The notes below the pieces were generated by a model. That model worked only from the letters and a program-made list of their open reading frames with translations. It was not told where the DNA came from and did no database searches. The translations under genes and the position numbers were made by a program. 64,000 nucleotides of DNA from the NCBI GenBank assembly GCA_963746605.1, contig CAVVCH010000048.1, positions 12,042-76,041 of the forward strand, written 5' to 3'. This DNA is from CAVQSS01 sp963746605 (GTDB lineage Bacteria; Desulfobacterota; RBG-13-43-22). Of the stretch, positions 20,277 through 28,610 are shown one piece after another. Each line of letters begins with the position of its first letter. The stretch's first letter is position 1.

Positions 20277-20615
20277 CTAAATGGCCGCGGCCCCGGTTTC
20301 ACCGGTCCGGATACGAATGACTTCCTCCACCGGCAATACAAAAATCTTCCCATCACCGATTTTGCCGGTCCGGGCCGACTCCTGCAGGGTCTTCAGAACA
20401 GTGGCTACCTGCCCATCGTCGAGGATCAGTTCCAACTTGACTTTAGGGATGAAGTCGACAATATATTCCGCTCCCCGGTAGATTTCGGTGTGCCCTTTCT
20501 GTCGGCCGAAACCCTTCACCTCGGTAATGGTCAGGCCTTTGATATCCAGGGCCTGGAGGGCTTCTTTCACTTCATCCAATTTAAAGGGTTTGATAATCGC
20601 TTCGATTTTTTTCAT
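20277..20615 (-). CDS. glnK: P-II protein paired with amtB1
   Basis: This 112-residue P-II protein has a complete T-loop (KGHTEIYRGAEY, Tyr51), B-loop TGKIGDGKIFV and C-loop IRIRTGE. Placed 13 bases after amtB, it is the GlnK partner expected to plug the ammonium channel when nitrogen is plentiful. The ribosome site GGAGG lies 9 bases upstream. It is more like the glnB product here than like the divergent P-II at 24993. Confidence 0.92.
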   Translation of the reverse strand: MKKIEAIIKPFKLDEVKEALQALDIKGLTITEVKGFGRQKGHTEIYRGAEYIVDFIPKVKLELILDDGQVATVLKTLQESARTGKIGDGKIFVLPVEEVIRIRTGETGAAAI

Positions 20616-20628
20616 GCCTTTTTTCCTC

Positions 20629-21858
20629 CTATAGGTTATAGCCCACTTCGCTGTGCTGACTGATATCCAGCCCGGCCATCTCCTCTTCGGTTTCCACCCG
20701 CAGGCCCATGGTCCAATCCAAGACTTTAAGGATGATCAGGGTCAGCACAAAGGAATAAACCAGGGTCACCCCTACGGCCACGGCCTGGATGCCCAACTGG
20801 GCGGGGTTTCCGAAAAACAAGCCGTTGTTGCCGGCCTCGTTGACGGCCTTGCTGGCGAACAGACCGGTGACCAGGGCGCCGAAGGTCCCGCCGACCCCAT
20901 GGACGCCGACCACATCCAGGGCATCATCGTAGCCGAGTTTATGTTTTAAAAAAATAGCAAAATAACAAAGACATCCAGCCGCCAGGCCGATGATGACGGC
21001 CGACAGGGGGCCCACAAAACCGGCGGCCGGGGTGATGGCCACCAGGCCGGCCACGCAGCCGCTGGCGGCCCCCAGGGTGGTGGGCTTGCCCCGGTACATC
21101 CATTCCGTAATCACCCAGGACAGCGTAGCGGCGGCAGCAGCGATATGCGTCGCGGTGAAGGCGGAAGCCGCCAGGCCGTTGGCCGCCAGGGCGCTGCCGG
21201 CGTTGAAACCGAACCAACCGAACCAAAGGATGGAGGCGCCCAGGATGGTCATGGGCAGGTTGTGGGGATGAAATGGCTCATGGCCGTAGCCTTTGCGTTT
21301 GCCGATGACGAGGGCGGCCGCCAGGGCGGCGATTCCGGAATTGATATGCACTACGGTCCCCCCGGCGAAATCCAGAGCTCCCAAGTCCCGGAGCCAGCCG
21401 CCGATCCCCCAGACCCAATGGGCCACGGGGTTATAGACCAGGGTGGCCCAGAGCAGGGTGAAGACCAGGAAGGTGGAGAATTTCATTCGTTCGGCAAAGG
21501 TCCCGGTGATCAGGGCCGGGGTAATGACGGCAAACATCATTTGGAAAATCATAAAGGCCTGATGCGGGATGGTGGCCGCATAATCCTTGAAAGGGTCAGG
21601 CCCGACTCCCGCGAGACCAAACCAGTCCAGGCTGCCGATGATCCCGTTGAGGGAGGGGCCGAAGGCATTGCTGTAGCCCCAGAGGACCCATTCCACGGTG
21701 ATCAGGCCGAGGATGATGAAGCTGTGCATGATGGTGCCCAGCACATTTTTCTGCCGGACCATGCCCCCATAAAAAAGGGCCAAGCCCGGTGTCATAAACA
21801 TAACCAACGCGGCCGAAATTAGAACGAAGGCCGTATCCCCTGTGTTAATCGCATTCAT
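20629..21858 (-). CDS. amtB: Ammonium transporter AmtB (1)
   Basis: This is a 409-residue Amt channel with about 11 membrane helices and no extra N-terminal domain. The twin-His pore residues are visible in GGTVVHINSG (about residue 167) and GVHGVGGTFG (about residue 318). It leads amtB-glnK-glutaminase. The ATG follows AGGAGGAGG. The sigma-54 promoter at 21914-21931 lies 55-75 bases upstream. Confidence 0.95.
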   Translation of the reverse strand: MNAINTGDTAFVLISAALVMFMTPGLALFYGGMVRQKNVLGTIMHSFIILGLITVEWVLWGYSNAFGPSLNGIIGSLDWFGLAGVGPDPFKDYAATIPHQAFMIFQMMFAVITPALITGTFAERMKFSTFLVFTLLWATLVYNPVAHWVWGIGGWLRDLGALDFAGGTVVHINSGIAALAAALVIGKRKGYGHEPFHPHNLPMTILGASILWFGWFGFNAGSALAANGLAASAFTATHIAAAAATLSWVITEWMYRGKPTTLGAASGCVAGLVAITPAAGFVGPLSAVIIGLAAGCLCYFAIFLKHKLGYDDALDVVGVHGVGGTFGALVTGLFASKAVNEAGNNGLFFGNPAQLGIQAVAVGVTLVYSFVLTLIILKVLDWTMGLRVETEEEMAGLDISQHSEVGYNL

Positions 21859-21913
21859 GGCTGATTTCCTCCTCCTATTAAATGAATCTTCTTAAAATCG
21901 TTATTTGATTCGT

Positions 21914-21931
21914 AAGGCAGGAAACGTGCCA
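21914..21931 (-). promoter_or_regulatory. Sigma-54 promoter of amtB1
   Basis: On the minus strand TGGCACGTTTCCTGCCTT has the -24 GGCAC and -12 TGC elements at exact spacing. It stands about 55 bases before the amtB1 start. Confidence 0.88.
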
Positions 21932-21952
21932 AAAGGGTTTATCATTTTTTTT

Positions 21953-22007
21953 ATTACAATTTCAATAAGTTATATAACAAGAGCCCAAAACCACATCGTT
22001 TTGTAAT
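21953..22007 (-). promoter_or_regulatory. ATTACAAT / TTGTAAT pair, possible enhancer-binding site
   Basis: ATTACAAT at 21953-21960 and TTGTAAT at 22001-22007 flank an AT-rich stretch 22-90 bases upstream of the amtB1 sigma-54 promoter. The same words occur in the other sigma-54 leaders. The rest of the 439-base gap holds poly-T and no gene. Confidence 0.3.
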
Positions 22008-22224
22008 AATTCATAATTGTATTTTATAATTTTTTTTTTGACAATTTTGTTATGTAATGGGTTCATCAAGGAAAGGTCCGCTTCACCCTAGGATTTCATC
22101 CCTAAAACATTTTCTTCCCGAATTGAATGATAACCCCACCTGGATGATGCCCATCAATCCTATCCGAGTGGCCGTTGGTATTTCTTCTTGGAAGACCAGT
22201 CGGATTAGTCCCGCTTGTTCGACG

Positions 22225-22262
22225 AATGAAATACCCCGTCTGGGAACACGGGGTATTTCATT
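22225..22262 (-). terminator. Strong hairpin terminator after the amtB2-glnK2 operon
   Basis: A perfect 15-bp stem (AATGAAATACCCCGT with its exact complement) closes an 8-base loop 36 bases after the glnK2 stop. The stem ends in T-rich sequence on both strands, so it could act in either direction. Confidence 0.8.
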
Positions 22263-22297
22263 TCGCTGCCGCAGTGAGTCAGGAGTTAGTGCGGCCT

Positions 22298-22636
22298 TCA
22301 GATCGCGGTTTCTCCCGTCTCGCCGGTCCTGATCCGGATCACTTGATCGAGGGGCAACACGAATATCTTTCCATCGCCGATCTTGCCGGTCTTCGCCTTT
22401 TCCTGGATCGTTTTAACGACCTTTTCAACGAGGCCGTTGGCGGCGATCACTTCCAGCTTCACCTTCGGAATAAAGGCGATATCGTATTCGGCGCCGCGGT
22501 AAACTTCGACGTGACCTTTCTGTCTTCCAAACCCTTTGACCTCGCTCACTGTCATCCCCTGGATGGCGATCTCGTTCAGGGCGTCTTTGACTTCATCGAG
22601 CTTAAAGGGCTTGATTATGGCTTCGATCTTTTTCAT
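22298..22636 (-). CDS. glnK: P-II protein paired with amtB2
   Basis: This is a 112-residue P-II protein with T-loop KGHVEVYRGAEY (Tyr51 present), B-loop TGKIGDGKIFV and C-loop IRIRTGE. I use the ATG at 22636, which has GAGGAG 6 bases upstream and restores the standard MKKIEAIIKPF start. Longer readings would extend it into the amtB2 gene. It sits 16 bases after amtB2 and ends at a strong hairpin, which makes a two-gene operon. Confidence 0.92.
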   Translation of the reverse strand: MKKIEAIIKPFKLDEVKDALNEIAIQGMTVSEVKGFGRQKGHVEVYRGAEYDIAFIPKVKLEVIAANGLVEKVVKTIQEKAKTGKIGDGKIFVLPLDQVIRIRTGETGETAI

Positions 22637-22652
22637 AAACAACTCCTCTTCG

Positions 22653-24314
22653 CTAGCGGTGTGATTTAGGCAGACTGAAATCAGGGTAGGCCGTGACCGC
22701 CACTTCTGCCTGGTCAAGTCCTTCGATTTCGGTTTCTTCACTGACCCGGAGACCAACGACTTTGTCGAGAATCTTGAAGAAAACGTAGGCCACGACGAAC
22801 ACATAAATAATGTTGGTCAGCGTGCCGATGCACTGAGCGGCAAACTGGGAGGCGTCCCCGTAGAAGAGTCCCTTCACCGTGCCGGCAACACCGTTCAGGC
22901 CGTCGCCGTAGGTCCCGTCGGCAAAAAGTCCCAGGGAGATGACCCCCCAGGCGCCGTTGACCCCGTGGACGGAAAAGGCGCCTACCGGATCATCGATTTT
23001 AAGCTTCTGGTCCACGAAGAGGACCGAGAGGCAAACCAGAAACCCGGCAATAAGGCCGATCAACACGGCCACCGGTGCGGTAACAAAAGCGCAAGGCGCG
23101 GTGATGGCCACCAATCCGGCGAGCATGCCGTTACAGATCATACTGATGTCGGGCTTGCCATAACGCATCCACATGTAAATCATCGAGGAGAAGGACCCTG
23201 CGGCCGAGGCCAGCATGGTATTGACGGCTACTACGCCGATACGCAGATCGGTCCCGGCCAGGGTGGAGCCGGCGTTGAACCCGAACCATCCGAAGGCCAG
23301 GATGAAGGTACCCACTACCGCCATGGGGATGTGATGTCCGGGTATGGAATGAACTTTGCCGCCCTTATACTTTCCGAGTCTCGGTCCGATGACTATCGCG
23401 CCTGCCAGGGCGGCCACTCCTCCGACCATGTGGACAACCGATGAGCCTGCAAAATCCACGTGACCATGCCCGAGGCCGAAATTCTTGCCGAGTTGCGACA
23501 GCCACCCGCCGCCCCACACCCAGTTGGCAAATAGCGGATAGAGGAGGCCGCCTACAAAAAAGGCATAGATAACGAAGGACTTGAAGTTCCAGCGTTCGGC
23601 CATGGAGCCGGTCGGGATGGTCGCCGTCGTGTCCATGAAGACCATCTGGAACAGGAAGAGCGTGAAAATCGCGGCATCATAGCTCGCCCCGGAGAGGAAA
23701 AAACCCGACGTGCCGAAGAGGCCGAAGTCCTTTCCGAAAAGGTTGATGGTGAATTCGTTGGTGAGCAGCGCGGTTCCGCCGCTGAGGGGTCCGGCGCCGG
23801 CGCCGCCCATCTGCAGGGCAAACCCACAGATCCAGTAACCAAGCATTCCGAGACCATAAACCATAAAGTTCATAGCCATGGTGTGCCCGGCGTTTTTGGC
23901 CTGGGTGAAACCGGTCTCCACCATAGCAAAACCGGCCTGCATAAACATAACCAGAAAGCCTGCAATAAGGGTCCAGACAAAATTAATGGCGATCCGGTTA
24001 TGACCGATAACATCAGCGAGCTTCGCTGCCAGCGGCTCGTTTTTGGCTAGCTTTTCCAGGTCCTCTTTGGTCGGAGCACCCGCGGAAGCGCCGATAACAT
24101 CCGCCGCACCCCCGGTATTCCCCCCGTTCGGATCCGGCTTCAGTGCAGGCGCCGCAGATGGCGCTGCCGGGACTGGAGTCGGAGTGGCCGGTTGAGCCTG
24201 CTCATTGGCTGGTGGGGCCGGCTTTTCCTCAGCCAGACTGAGGCTATTCCAATATAAAACCCCCATCGTTACAAACAGGCCGATCATGGCTAAAATGAGT
24301 ATTAATCGTTTCAT
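22653..24314 (-). CDS. amtB: Ammonium transporter AmtB (2) with signal peptide and Pro/Ala linker
   Basis: This 553-residue Amt protein begins with a cleavable signal peptide (about residues 1-28). A roughly 60-residue Pro/Ala-rich periplasmic stretch follows, then a short helix, before the 11-helix channel starts near residue 105. Pore His residues are in GSSVVHMVGG and SVHGVNGAWG. It differs strongly from AmtB1 and belongs to the longer Amt subgroup. The start has AGGAGG 5 bases upstream, and the sigma-54 promoter lies about 82 bases upstream. Confidence 0.93.
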   Translation of the reverse strand: MKRLILILAMIGLFVTMGVLYWNSLSLAEEKPAPPANEQAQPATPTPVPAAPSAAPALKPDPNGGNTGGAADVIGASAGAPTKEDLEKLAKNEPLAAKLADVIGHNRIAINFVWTLIAGFLVMFMQAGFAMVETGFTQAKNAGHTMAMNFMVYGLGMLGYWICGFALQMGGAGAGPLSGGTALLTNEFTINLFGKDFGLFGTSGFFLSGASYDAAIFTLFLFQMVFMDTTATIPTGSMAERWNFKSFVIYAFFVGGLLYPLFANWVWGGGWLSQLGKNFGLGHGHVDFAGSSVVHMVGGVAALAGAIVIGPRLGKYKGGKVHSIPGHHIPMAVVGTFILAFGWFGFNAGSTLAGTDLRIGVVAVNTMLASAAGSFSSMIYMWMRYGKPDISMICNGMLAGLVAITAPCAFVTAPVAVLIGLIAGFLVCLSVLFVDQKLKIDDPVGAFSVHGVNGAWGVISLGLFADGTYGDGLNGVAGTVKGLFYGDASQFAAQCIGTLTNIIYVFVVAYVFFKILDKVVGLRVSEETEIEGLDQAEVAVTAYPDFSLPKSHR

Positions 24315-24395
24315 GGTTTCCTCCTGATAATCTGATAATTCCTCTTAAAAAAATGAATCATTGGTTTCCGGATCCAACAAATCTTGCTTCTACGT

Positions 24396-24413
24396 AAAGC
24401 AGGAACCGTGCCA
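24396..24413 (-). promoter_or_regulatory. Sigma-54 promoter of amtB2
   Basis: On the minus strand TGGCACGGTTCCTGCTTT matches the TGGCACN5TTGCT consensus almost completely, with correct GG-N10-GC spacing. Confidence 0.92.
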
Positions 24414-24488
24414 TCGGATTTAAATAAATTTTTAATATTATTTCGGCATGTTATTAAATAAGTGCTGATCATGTAATGATTTCATAAA

Positions 24489-24505
24489 ATTACAATATTG
24501 TTAAT
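24489..24505 (-). promoter_or_regulatory. Dyad ATTACAATATTGTTAAT upstream of amtB2 promoter
   Basis: This near-perfect inverted repeat lies 76 bases upstream of the sigma-54 element, the distance typical of enhancer-binding protein sites. Related words occur at the other three sigma-54 leaders. Its role is inferred. Confidence 0.4.
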
Positions 24506-24748
24506 TGTTGTTAATTATATGCCATTTTTGTTTATTTTATCCCTTCCAGGGACAGCCGTCTTTGGCCTAAGATGGCCCTGCCAAATCCCAACTCGGGATT
24601 TGGAAAGAAGTCCGCGGATAACCTCCTGGTCTTTGATCTCTTTCTGGCGGACACGCCTAATTGGAAACTCTCTTAGCGGCCGACCCGGACGGGATCGGCT
24701 ATTCCAATCATTCTTCTCTCATGGAATAATAAAGGGCCGTTCCGGCGG

Positions 24749-24982
24749 TCATCCCGATGAGATAGTCATAAGGAAGATAGACGGCGGCTCTTCAATGACG
24801 ATCTCTCTTTTTTTCCGGTTTAGAATGGTCAGGATGCTCCGGAGTATCCCCATGTACTCGGCGGTCATTTGGAGAATGGGCTGGAGGATGGTCTTCAAAT
24901 CGAGGGTTTCGCTCAGCTTGGTGCTGATTTCAAAAAGAAGGGTAAGCTCTTTTATTTCGCGGGATGCTTTGGTCTCCGGCAT
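24749..24982 (-). pseudogene. Remnant of a GAF-domain regulator (NifA-like N-terminus)
   Basis: The first 60 residues (LTLLFEISTKLSETLDL, then a GAF start) match the N-terminus of NifA/NtrC-family activators. The frame then ends after IEEPPSIFLM instead of continuing into the GAF core, AAA+ and HTH domains. Just after the junction, in another frame, a stretch with LPYDYLIGMTAGTALYY resembles a membrane-protein tail I cannot place. The gene is 10 bases downstream of a divergent P-II gene. Loss of sequence here looks like a real deletion, not a single-base error. Confidence 0.55.
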
Positions 24983-24992
24983 CAGGGCTCCT

Positions 24993-25349
24993 TCATGTTC
25001 CCACCCCTAAACCGGGATATCCCGCGCACTCGGAGGATTCAAGGGAAATTACTTCTTCTATGGGCAGAACAGATATCTTACGATCCTTGTCCCACCCGGC
25101 CCCATCGGCCTTTTGGATGGTTTCGATGACCTTTCCGGTCAGTTCCTGCTCCACCACCATTTCCAACCATATTTCGGACAGAAAATCAGTGGCCCGTTCC
25201 TTGCCCCGGAAAATCATGGCCGGACCTTTCAGGGGGCTTACATTTCTGCAATTCGAAATGGTCACGCCATTGATGCCCAAATCCTCCAAGGCACTTTTGA
25301 CTTCATCGAGATGAAGGGGTTCGATCATGGCCTTTATTTTTTTAAACAT
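24993..25349 (-). CDS. Divergent P-II-like protein with degenerate loops
   Basis: This 118-residue protein aligns over its whole length with P-II (IKAMIEPLHLDEVKSALEDLGINGVTIS). The T-loop reads KGPAMIFRGKER, with Phe in place of Tyr51. The B-loop TGKIGDGKIF is replaced by DKDRKIS and the C-loop IRIRTGE by ISLESSE. It therefore should not be uridylylated and may not bind ATP or 2-oxoglutarate normally. It precedes the truncated GAF regulator. Either it is drifting toward loss together with that gene, or it has taken on a new, unmodified signalling role. Confidence 0.75.
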   Translation of the reverse strand: MFKKIKAMIEPLHLDEVKSALEDLGINGVTISNCRNVSPLKGPAMIFRGKERATDFLSEIWLEMVVEQELTGKVIETIQKADGAGWDKDRKISVLPIEEVISLESSECAGYPGLGVGT

Positions 25350-25397
25350 AGCGCTCTCCCGGGCCGATCGTCGACCCTGCGAATTGTTTAAAAATAT

Positions 25398-25453
25398 GGA
25401 AAAACGGGGCCAGGCCCCGTCCGGTTTTCTAATCCGGACTTCGGGGTCTGGCC
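25398..25453 (-). terminator. Terminator after porin gene
   Basis: On the minus strand GGCCAGACCCCGAAGTCCGG pairs with CCGGACGGGGCCTGGCC across a short AT loop and is followed by CCGTTTTT. It begins 17 bases after the porin stop. Confidence 0.8.
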
Positions 25454-25469
25454 GCCGGTTCCGCTTTCT

Positions 25470-26303
25470 TTAAAAGGACGCGGTTAGAATGAGGCCGCCG
25501 TAGAAAAAGTCATATTTGTTACTCAAGCTGGTTCCCTGGATGCGGTACTTGGCGTCATCCGAAAGAGGGAGCGAGTAGTAGACCACCGGCTTGACCGAAA
25601 AATACTTGGCGAAGGGGATGGTCAATCCCAGCGACAGATTCCCGTCATGCAGGGCGTTGTATTTATTGGTGGTAGGCTGGAAGTTGGAATTGTATTGTAC
25701 AATTTTGTCAGTATCGGAAATCTGGTAGCCGATCGAGGCGCCCAGGTCGAGCGTGATTTCTTTGGTTAGGTTGAGGGAATGACTGACGCCCAGGTTCAAG
25801 TACCAGCCGGGATAATTGGCGATTTCCCGATAGATGGACAGGGTAGGCGACAAAAGGAAATTCCCGCCAATCTTCAGGAACAGTTCCTGGGAATCGTCCA
25901 CCCCTTCCAGGGCATAGTAAATATATCCCCCGGTCAGTTTTATCGGACCGATATCGTGGGCGTACGATAAGGTCAGGTCCGTTTCGTTCCAGTTGGCCTT
26001 GTCGGCTTTGGTGAACTGGTCGTTGGTGTCCAGGTTGCCCCAGAGGTTTACTTCAAAACCCCGGTAACCGACTGTCATGGAAGGCTGAATGACGACGCTG
26101 TTTTTGCTCTGCTCATAGCCGCGGAAGATGTACTGGCTCAACCCGGCCGCGGCAAAGCTGAAGTACGGTTTGGGTTCTTCTTTTACCGCGCTGGCCGGCT
26201 CGGCGGCCGCCTTCTCTTCGATTTTTTCTTCGGCCAGGGCCGGCAGGCTAAAGGTCATCAGAACGAACATCGAAATAATTAGGGTGAATAAACGTTTTCT
26301 CAT
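25470..26303 (-). CDS. TorF-family putative outer-membrane porin
   Basis: This 277-residue protein has a signal peptide (about 1-24, ending in PALAEE), a charged linker, and an amphipathic beta-strand body beginning SQYIFRGYEQS, typical of TorF-family porins. It ends in the Phe expected for barrel assembly (LTASF). A near-perfect sigma-54 promoter puts it with the amtB genes, so it may help nitrogenous solutes cross the outer membrane; the substrate is unknown. It is monocistronic: a strong terminator follows. Confidence 0.82.
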   Translation of the reverse strand: MRKRLFTLIISMFVLMTFSLPALAEEKIEEKAAAEPASAVKEEPKPYFSFAAAGLSQYIFRGYEQSKNSVVIQPSMTVGYRGFEVNLWGNLDTNDQFTKADKANWNETDLTLSYAHDIGPIKLTGGYIYYALEGVDDSQELFLKIGGNFLLSPTLSIYREIANYPGWYLNLGVSHSLNLTKEITLDLGASIGYQISDTDKIVQYNSNFQPTTNKYNALHDGNLSLGLTIPFAKYFSVKPVVYYSLPLSDDAKYRIQGTSLSNKYDFFYGGLILTASF

Positions 26304-26383
26304 TTTCTTTCTCTCCTTAGGTTTTCCGCAAATTTTTCAAACTGGGTTGGAGATCCGGATCCAACATTCGATGAGCAGCTAAC

Positions 26384-26401
26384 AATGCATCGAACGTGCC
26401 A
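26384..26401 (-). promoter_or_regulatory. Sigma-54 promoter of the porin gene
   Basis: On the minus strand TGGCACGTTCGATGCATT has GG-N10-GC spacing and a full TGGCAC -24 box, about 80 bases before the porin start. Confidence 0.88.
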
Positions 26402-26507
26402 AGGAGCGTATTTTAAAATTATTAAATATAATCAATTAGTTAATAGGACAATCTTCGAATAGGCGGCGAATATAGATAAATTCAATAATGTAATTAACTA
26501 GAATTAT

Positions 26508-26523
26508 ATTACAATAATTGTAT
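26508..26523 (-). promoter_or_regulatory. Dyad ATTACAATAATTGTAT upstream of porin promoter
   Basis: An imperfect palindrome lies 107 bases upstream of the sigma-54 element. It shares ATTACAAT with the amtB1 and amtB2 leaders. It is a candidate activator site. Confidence 0.35.
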
Positions 26524-26593
26524 GCAATTGGTTGAACTCCAAGGATAAGAAAAGATAAGAGGTTTTCCCCTCCGGGACGGTTACCGAGAGGGT

Positions 26594-27805
26594 CTATCGG
26601 CGGAACGGCCTTACGCGGCGAATCAGGAAGGAAGAGATCAAACAGAAGAAACCCAGGTAAGAAAAGACGATTGAGAAATTGGCGCCGGTGGCATCCAGTA
26701 GATAGCCGCTCAAGGAAGGCCCGATGGCCCCGGCCAGGAACCCATAGGCGGTAAATACCAGCCCGTAAATAGCGCCGAAGTGTTTCAAACCGAAGCAGTC
26801 CACGGCCAGAGGGGCGGAGACCGCGAACAGGGTGCCGAAAGCAAAGCCGATGACCGCCGCCAGCACCATGATGCCAGCGAGGCCCGCTGCCCTGGGGAGC
26901 AGCAGGTAGGCGATGCCGGCTGCCAGAAAGGCCAGGCTCATCCCTCCGGTGCGGCTGATTTTATCGGAGAGGTAGCCCATGATCAGTCGGCTCAACCCGT
27001 TGGTCAGATTAAAGGCCGTGAGGATCATTACCGCCGAGGCCAGGGTCTGGAGCCGGGCCAGCCCGTAGGGGACCGCCAGCGTGACCAGGGCAATACCCGC
27101 CGCACCCTGGAGTGCCCAGGTGAGCCAGAGGAACCAGAAGCTCGAGGATCGAAGACTCTGGCCTACGGTAACCGAAGGGCCGAGCGGCGCCGCGGACGGC
27201 CCGGTACGCTCTCTCGGAATGGTCCCGGCCGAACGGACCCCTTCCGGACTGGCGGTGGCCAGGGCGGCCAAGACCCCCATGGTCAAAGCGGTCCAGGCTA
27301 AAAGGATATTCATGGAATGATACCCGAGTCGGAGCAGAAGATATCCAAACAAGGGGGACATGACCGCGGCGGATAATCCATAAACTAAATTGACGATGCC
27401 GGAGACCAGACCCCGCTTCTCCGGAAACCAGCGTTGGACCGCGGTCAGTCCCGGTATATAGATAAAGCTGGCGGTGGCGCCGTTGATAAAAGCCCAGGCG
27501 TAAATCATCCAGAGGTGATCGGCGAAGGCTACCAGAAACTGGTTGCACCCGAAAAGAACGGCGCCCGATAGGATCATCCGGCGGGTGCCCCAGCGTTCCT
27601 GCCAGCGGCCGACCAAAAACATGAAAAAGCCCACGGCCACCAGGACAAAAAAGAGAGTATTCCCGATGGCCCCCTGGCCCACGCCGAACCGCTGCTGCCA
27701 TAAGGGGCCCATGACCCCGGGATAGCCAAAGATAAAAGCCCCGGGCCAGAAAATCGCCGCCGAACTGCCGATTACGGCCATTATTCCCCGTGTCTTATTC
27801 GTCAT
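26594..27805 (-). CDS. MFS transporter, OFA (oxalate/formate antiporter)-like
   Basis: This 403-residue protein has 12 predicted membrane helices. The MFS motif between helices 2 and 3 reads GRWQERWGTRR, and the central loop (about 190-215) is Pro/Ser-rich. The start region (GYPGVMGPLWQQRFG) is typical of the OFA subgroup, which carries small monocarboxylates or dicarboxylates. There is no enzyme gene beside it to indicate the substrate. It is not linked to the sigma-54 genes by spacing. Confidence 0.8.
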   Translation of the reverse strand: MTNKTRGIMAVIGSSAAIFWPGAFIFGYPGVMGPLWQQRFGVGQGAIGNTLFFVLVAVGFFMFLVGRWQERWGTRRMILSGAVLFGCNQFLVAFADHLWMIYAWAFINGATASFIYIPGLTAVQRWFPEKRGLVSGIVNLVYGLSAAVMSPLFGYLLLRLGYHSMNILLAWTALTMGVLAALATASPEGVRSAGTIPRERTGPSAAPLGPSVTVGQSLRSSSFWFLWLTWALQGAAGIALVTLAVPYGLARLQTLASAVMILTAFNLTNGLSRLIMGYLSDKISRTGGMSLAFLAAGIAYLLLPRAAGLAGIMVLAAVIGFAFGTLFAVSAPLAVDCFGLKHFGAIYGLVFTAYGFLAGAIGPSLSGYLLDATGANFSIVFSYLGFFCLISSFLIRRVRPFRR

Positions 27806-27849
27806 AGGTTAGCACCGTTTAAACCTGATCCCCTGACGGTTCGTTCCCT

Positions 27850-28010
27850 TAGGCCAGCTGTTTAGGCCAAGGAATCGGCCAACAGCCAACCTATAATGGC
27901 CAGGCATTCCGTGTCCAGAAATTTTTCCGCCCGGAGTTAAAACAACAGGGTGCACTGGGCCGAGAAGTCCTCATCCTCGTCCCTAATGAAATCGAGATAA
28001 CTCCTTTTCG
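27850..28010 (-). pseudogene. Remnant of a DUF3786 gene (C-terminal part)
   Basis: The reverse strand encodes DEDEDFSAQCTLLF, a stop, then LRAEKFLDTECLAIIGWLL, which matches the C-terminus of the intact DUF3786 protein at 38172-38810. Nucleotide identity is about 85% over 125 bases. The in-frame TAA at 27937-27939 replaces a Gln codon, and no N-terminal part is present. It lies at the other end of the chemosensory operon from the intact copy, in the same orientation. Confidence 0.8.
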
Positions 28011-28012
28011 CC

Positions 28013-28041
28013 TTGACCCTCTCCTTGGCCTATCATATACT
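28013..28041 (+). promoter_or_regulatory. Sigma-70 promoter of the chemosensory operon
   Basis: TTGACC and TATACT are separated by exactly 17 bases, about 104 bases before the first cheW. The promoter abuts the DUF3786 remnant. Confidence 0.7.
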
Positions 28042-28144
28042 TTCCCAATTAAAGCAGATTGTTATTCATAATCATCCAACGCTTTCCATCCAGGAAAGGG
28101 AAAATCCTGACCCCTGATCAGAAGAATAGGAGAAATGGTCTTTG

Positions 28145-28610
28145 ATGCCTTCATTGCAGCTTGTTCCTTTCCTTCTTGATGATTGCCGGTACGCCCTTCA
28201 CTTGGACGTTGTGGACCGCATTATTCCCTCGGTTGAGATAACTCCCCTCCCCAAGGCCCCGGAGATCGTCCTGGGCCTAATCAATATCAGAGGAAAGATC
28301 ATCCCGGTACTTCAATCTACGTCGGCGATTCCGCCTTCCGGACCGGGAAACGGAACTTACGGACCATTTCATCATTGCCGACACCTCAAAACGGACTGTG
28401 GCGCTCCCGGCGGACTCGGTCAGCGGGGTCATTCAAATTTTCGAAGGGGAAATAACCGAAGCGACGGATATCCTTCCCTCCCTGGACTATGTCGAAGGGG
28501 TGGTGAAACTGAAGGACGGCCTGCTCTTGATCCATGATCTCGAAAGCTTTCTCTCTCTTGAAGAGGAAACGACCCTGGATGAGGCATTGAGTGACCAAGT
28601 CCAAAAATAA
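28145..28610 (+). CDS. CheW-like coupling protein (WspB position), frame broken
   Basis: CheW proteins bridge receptors to the CheA kinase. The first half has ALHLDVVDRII and VLGLINIRGKIIPVL; the second half, in another frame, has LPDRETELTDHF and VALPADSVSGV. One extra C at 28313 separates them, and removing it gives about 154 residues with a continuous CheW fold. The ATG at 28145 follows AGGAG by 13 bases. The end overlaps the cheR start by 20 bases. It occupies the WspB position of the operon. Confidence 0.8.
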
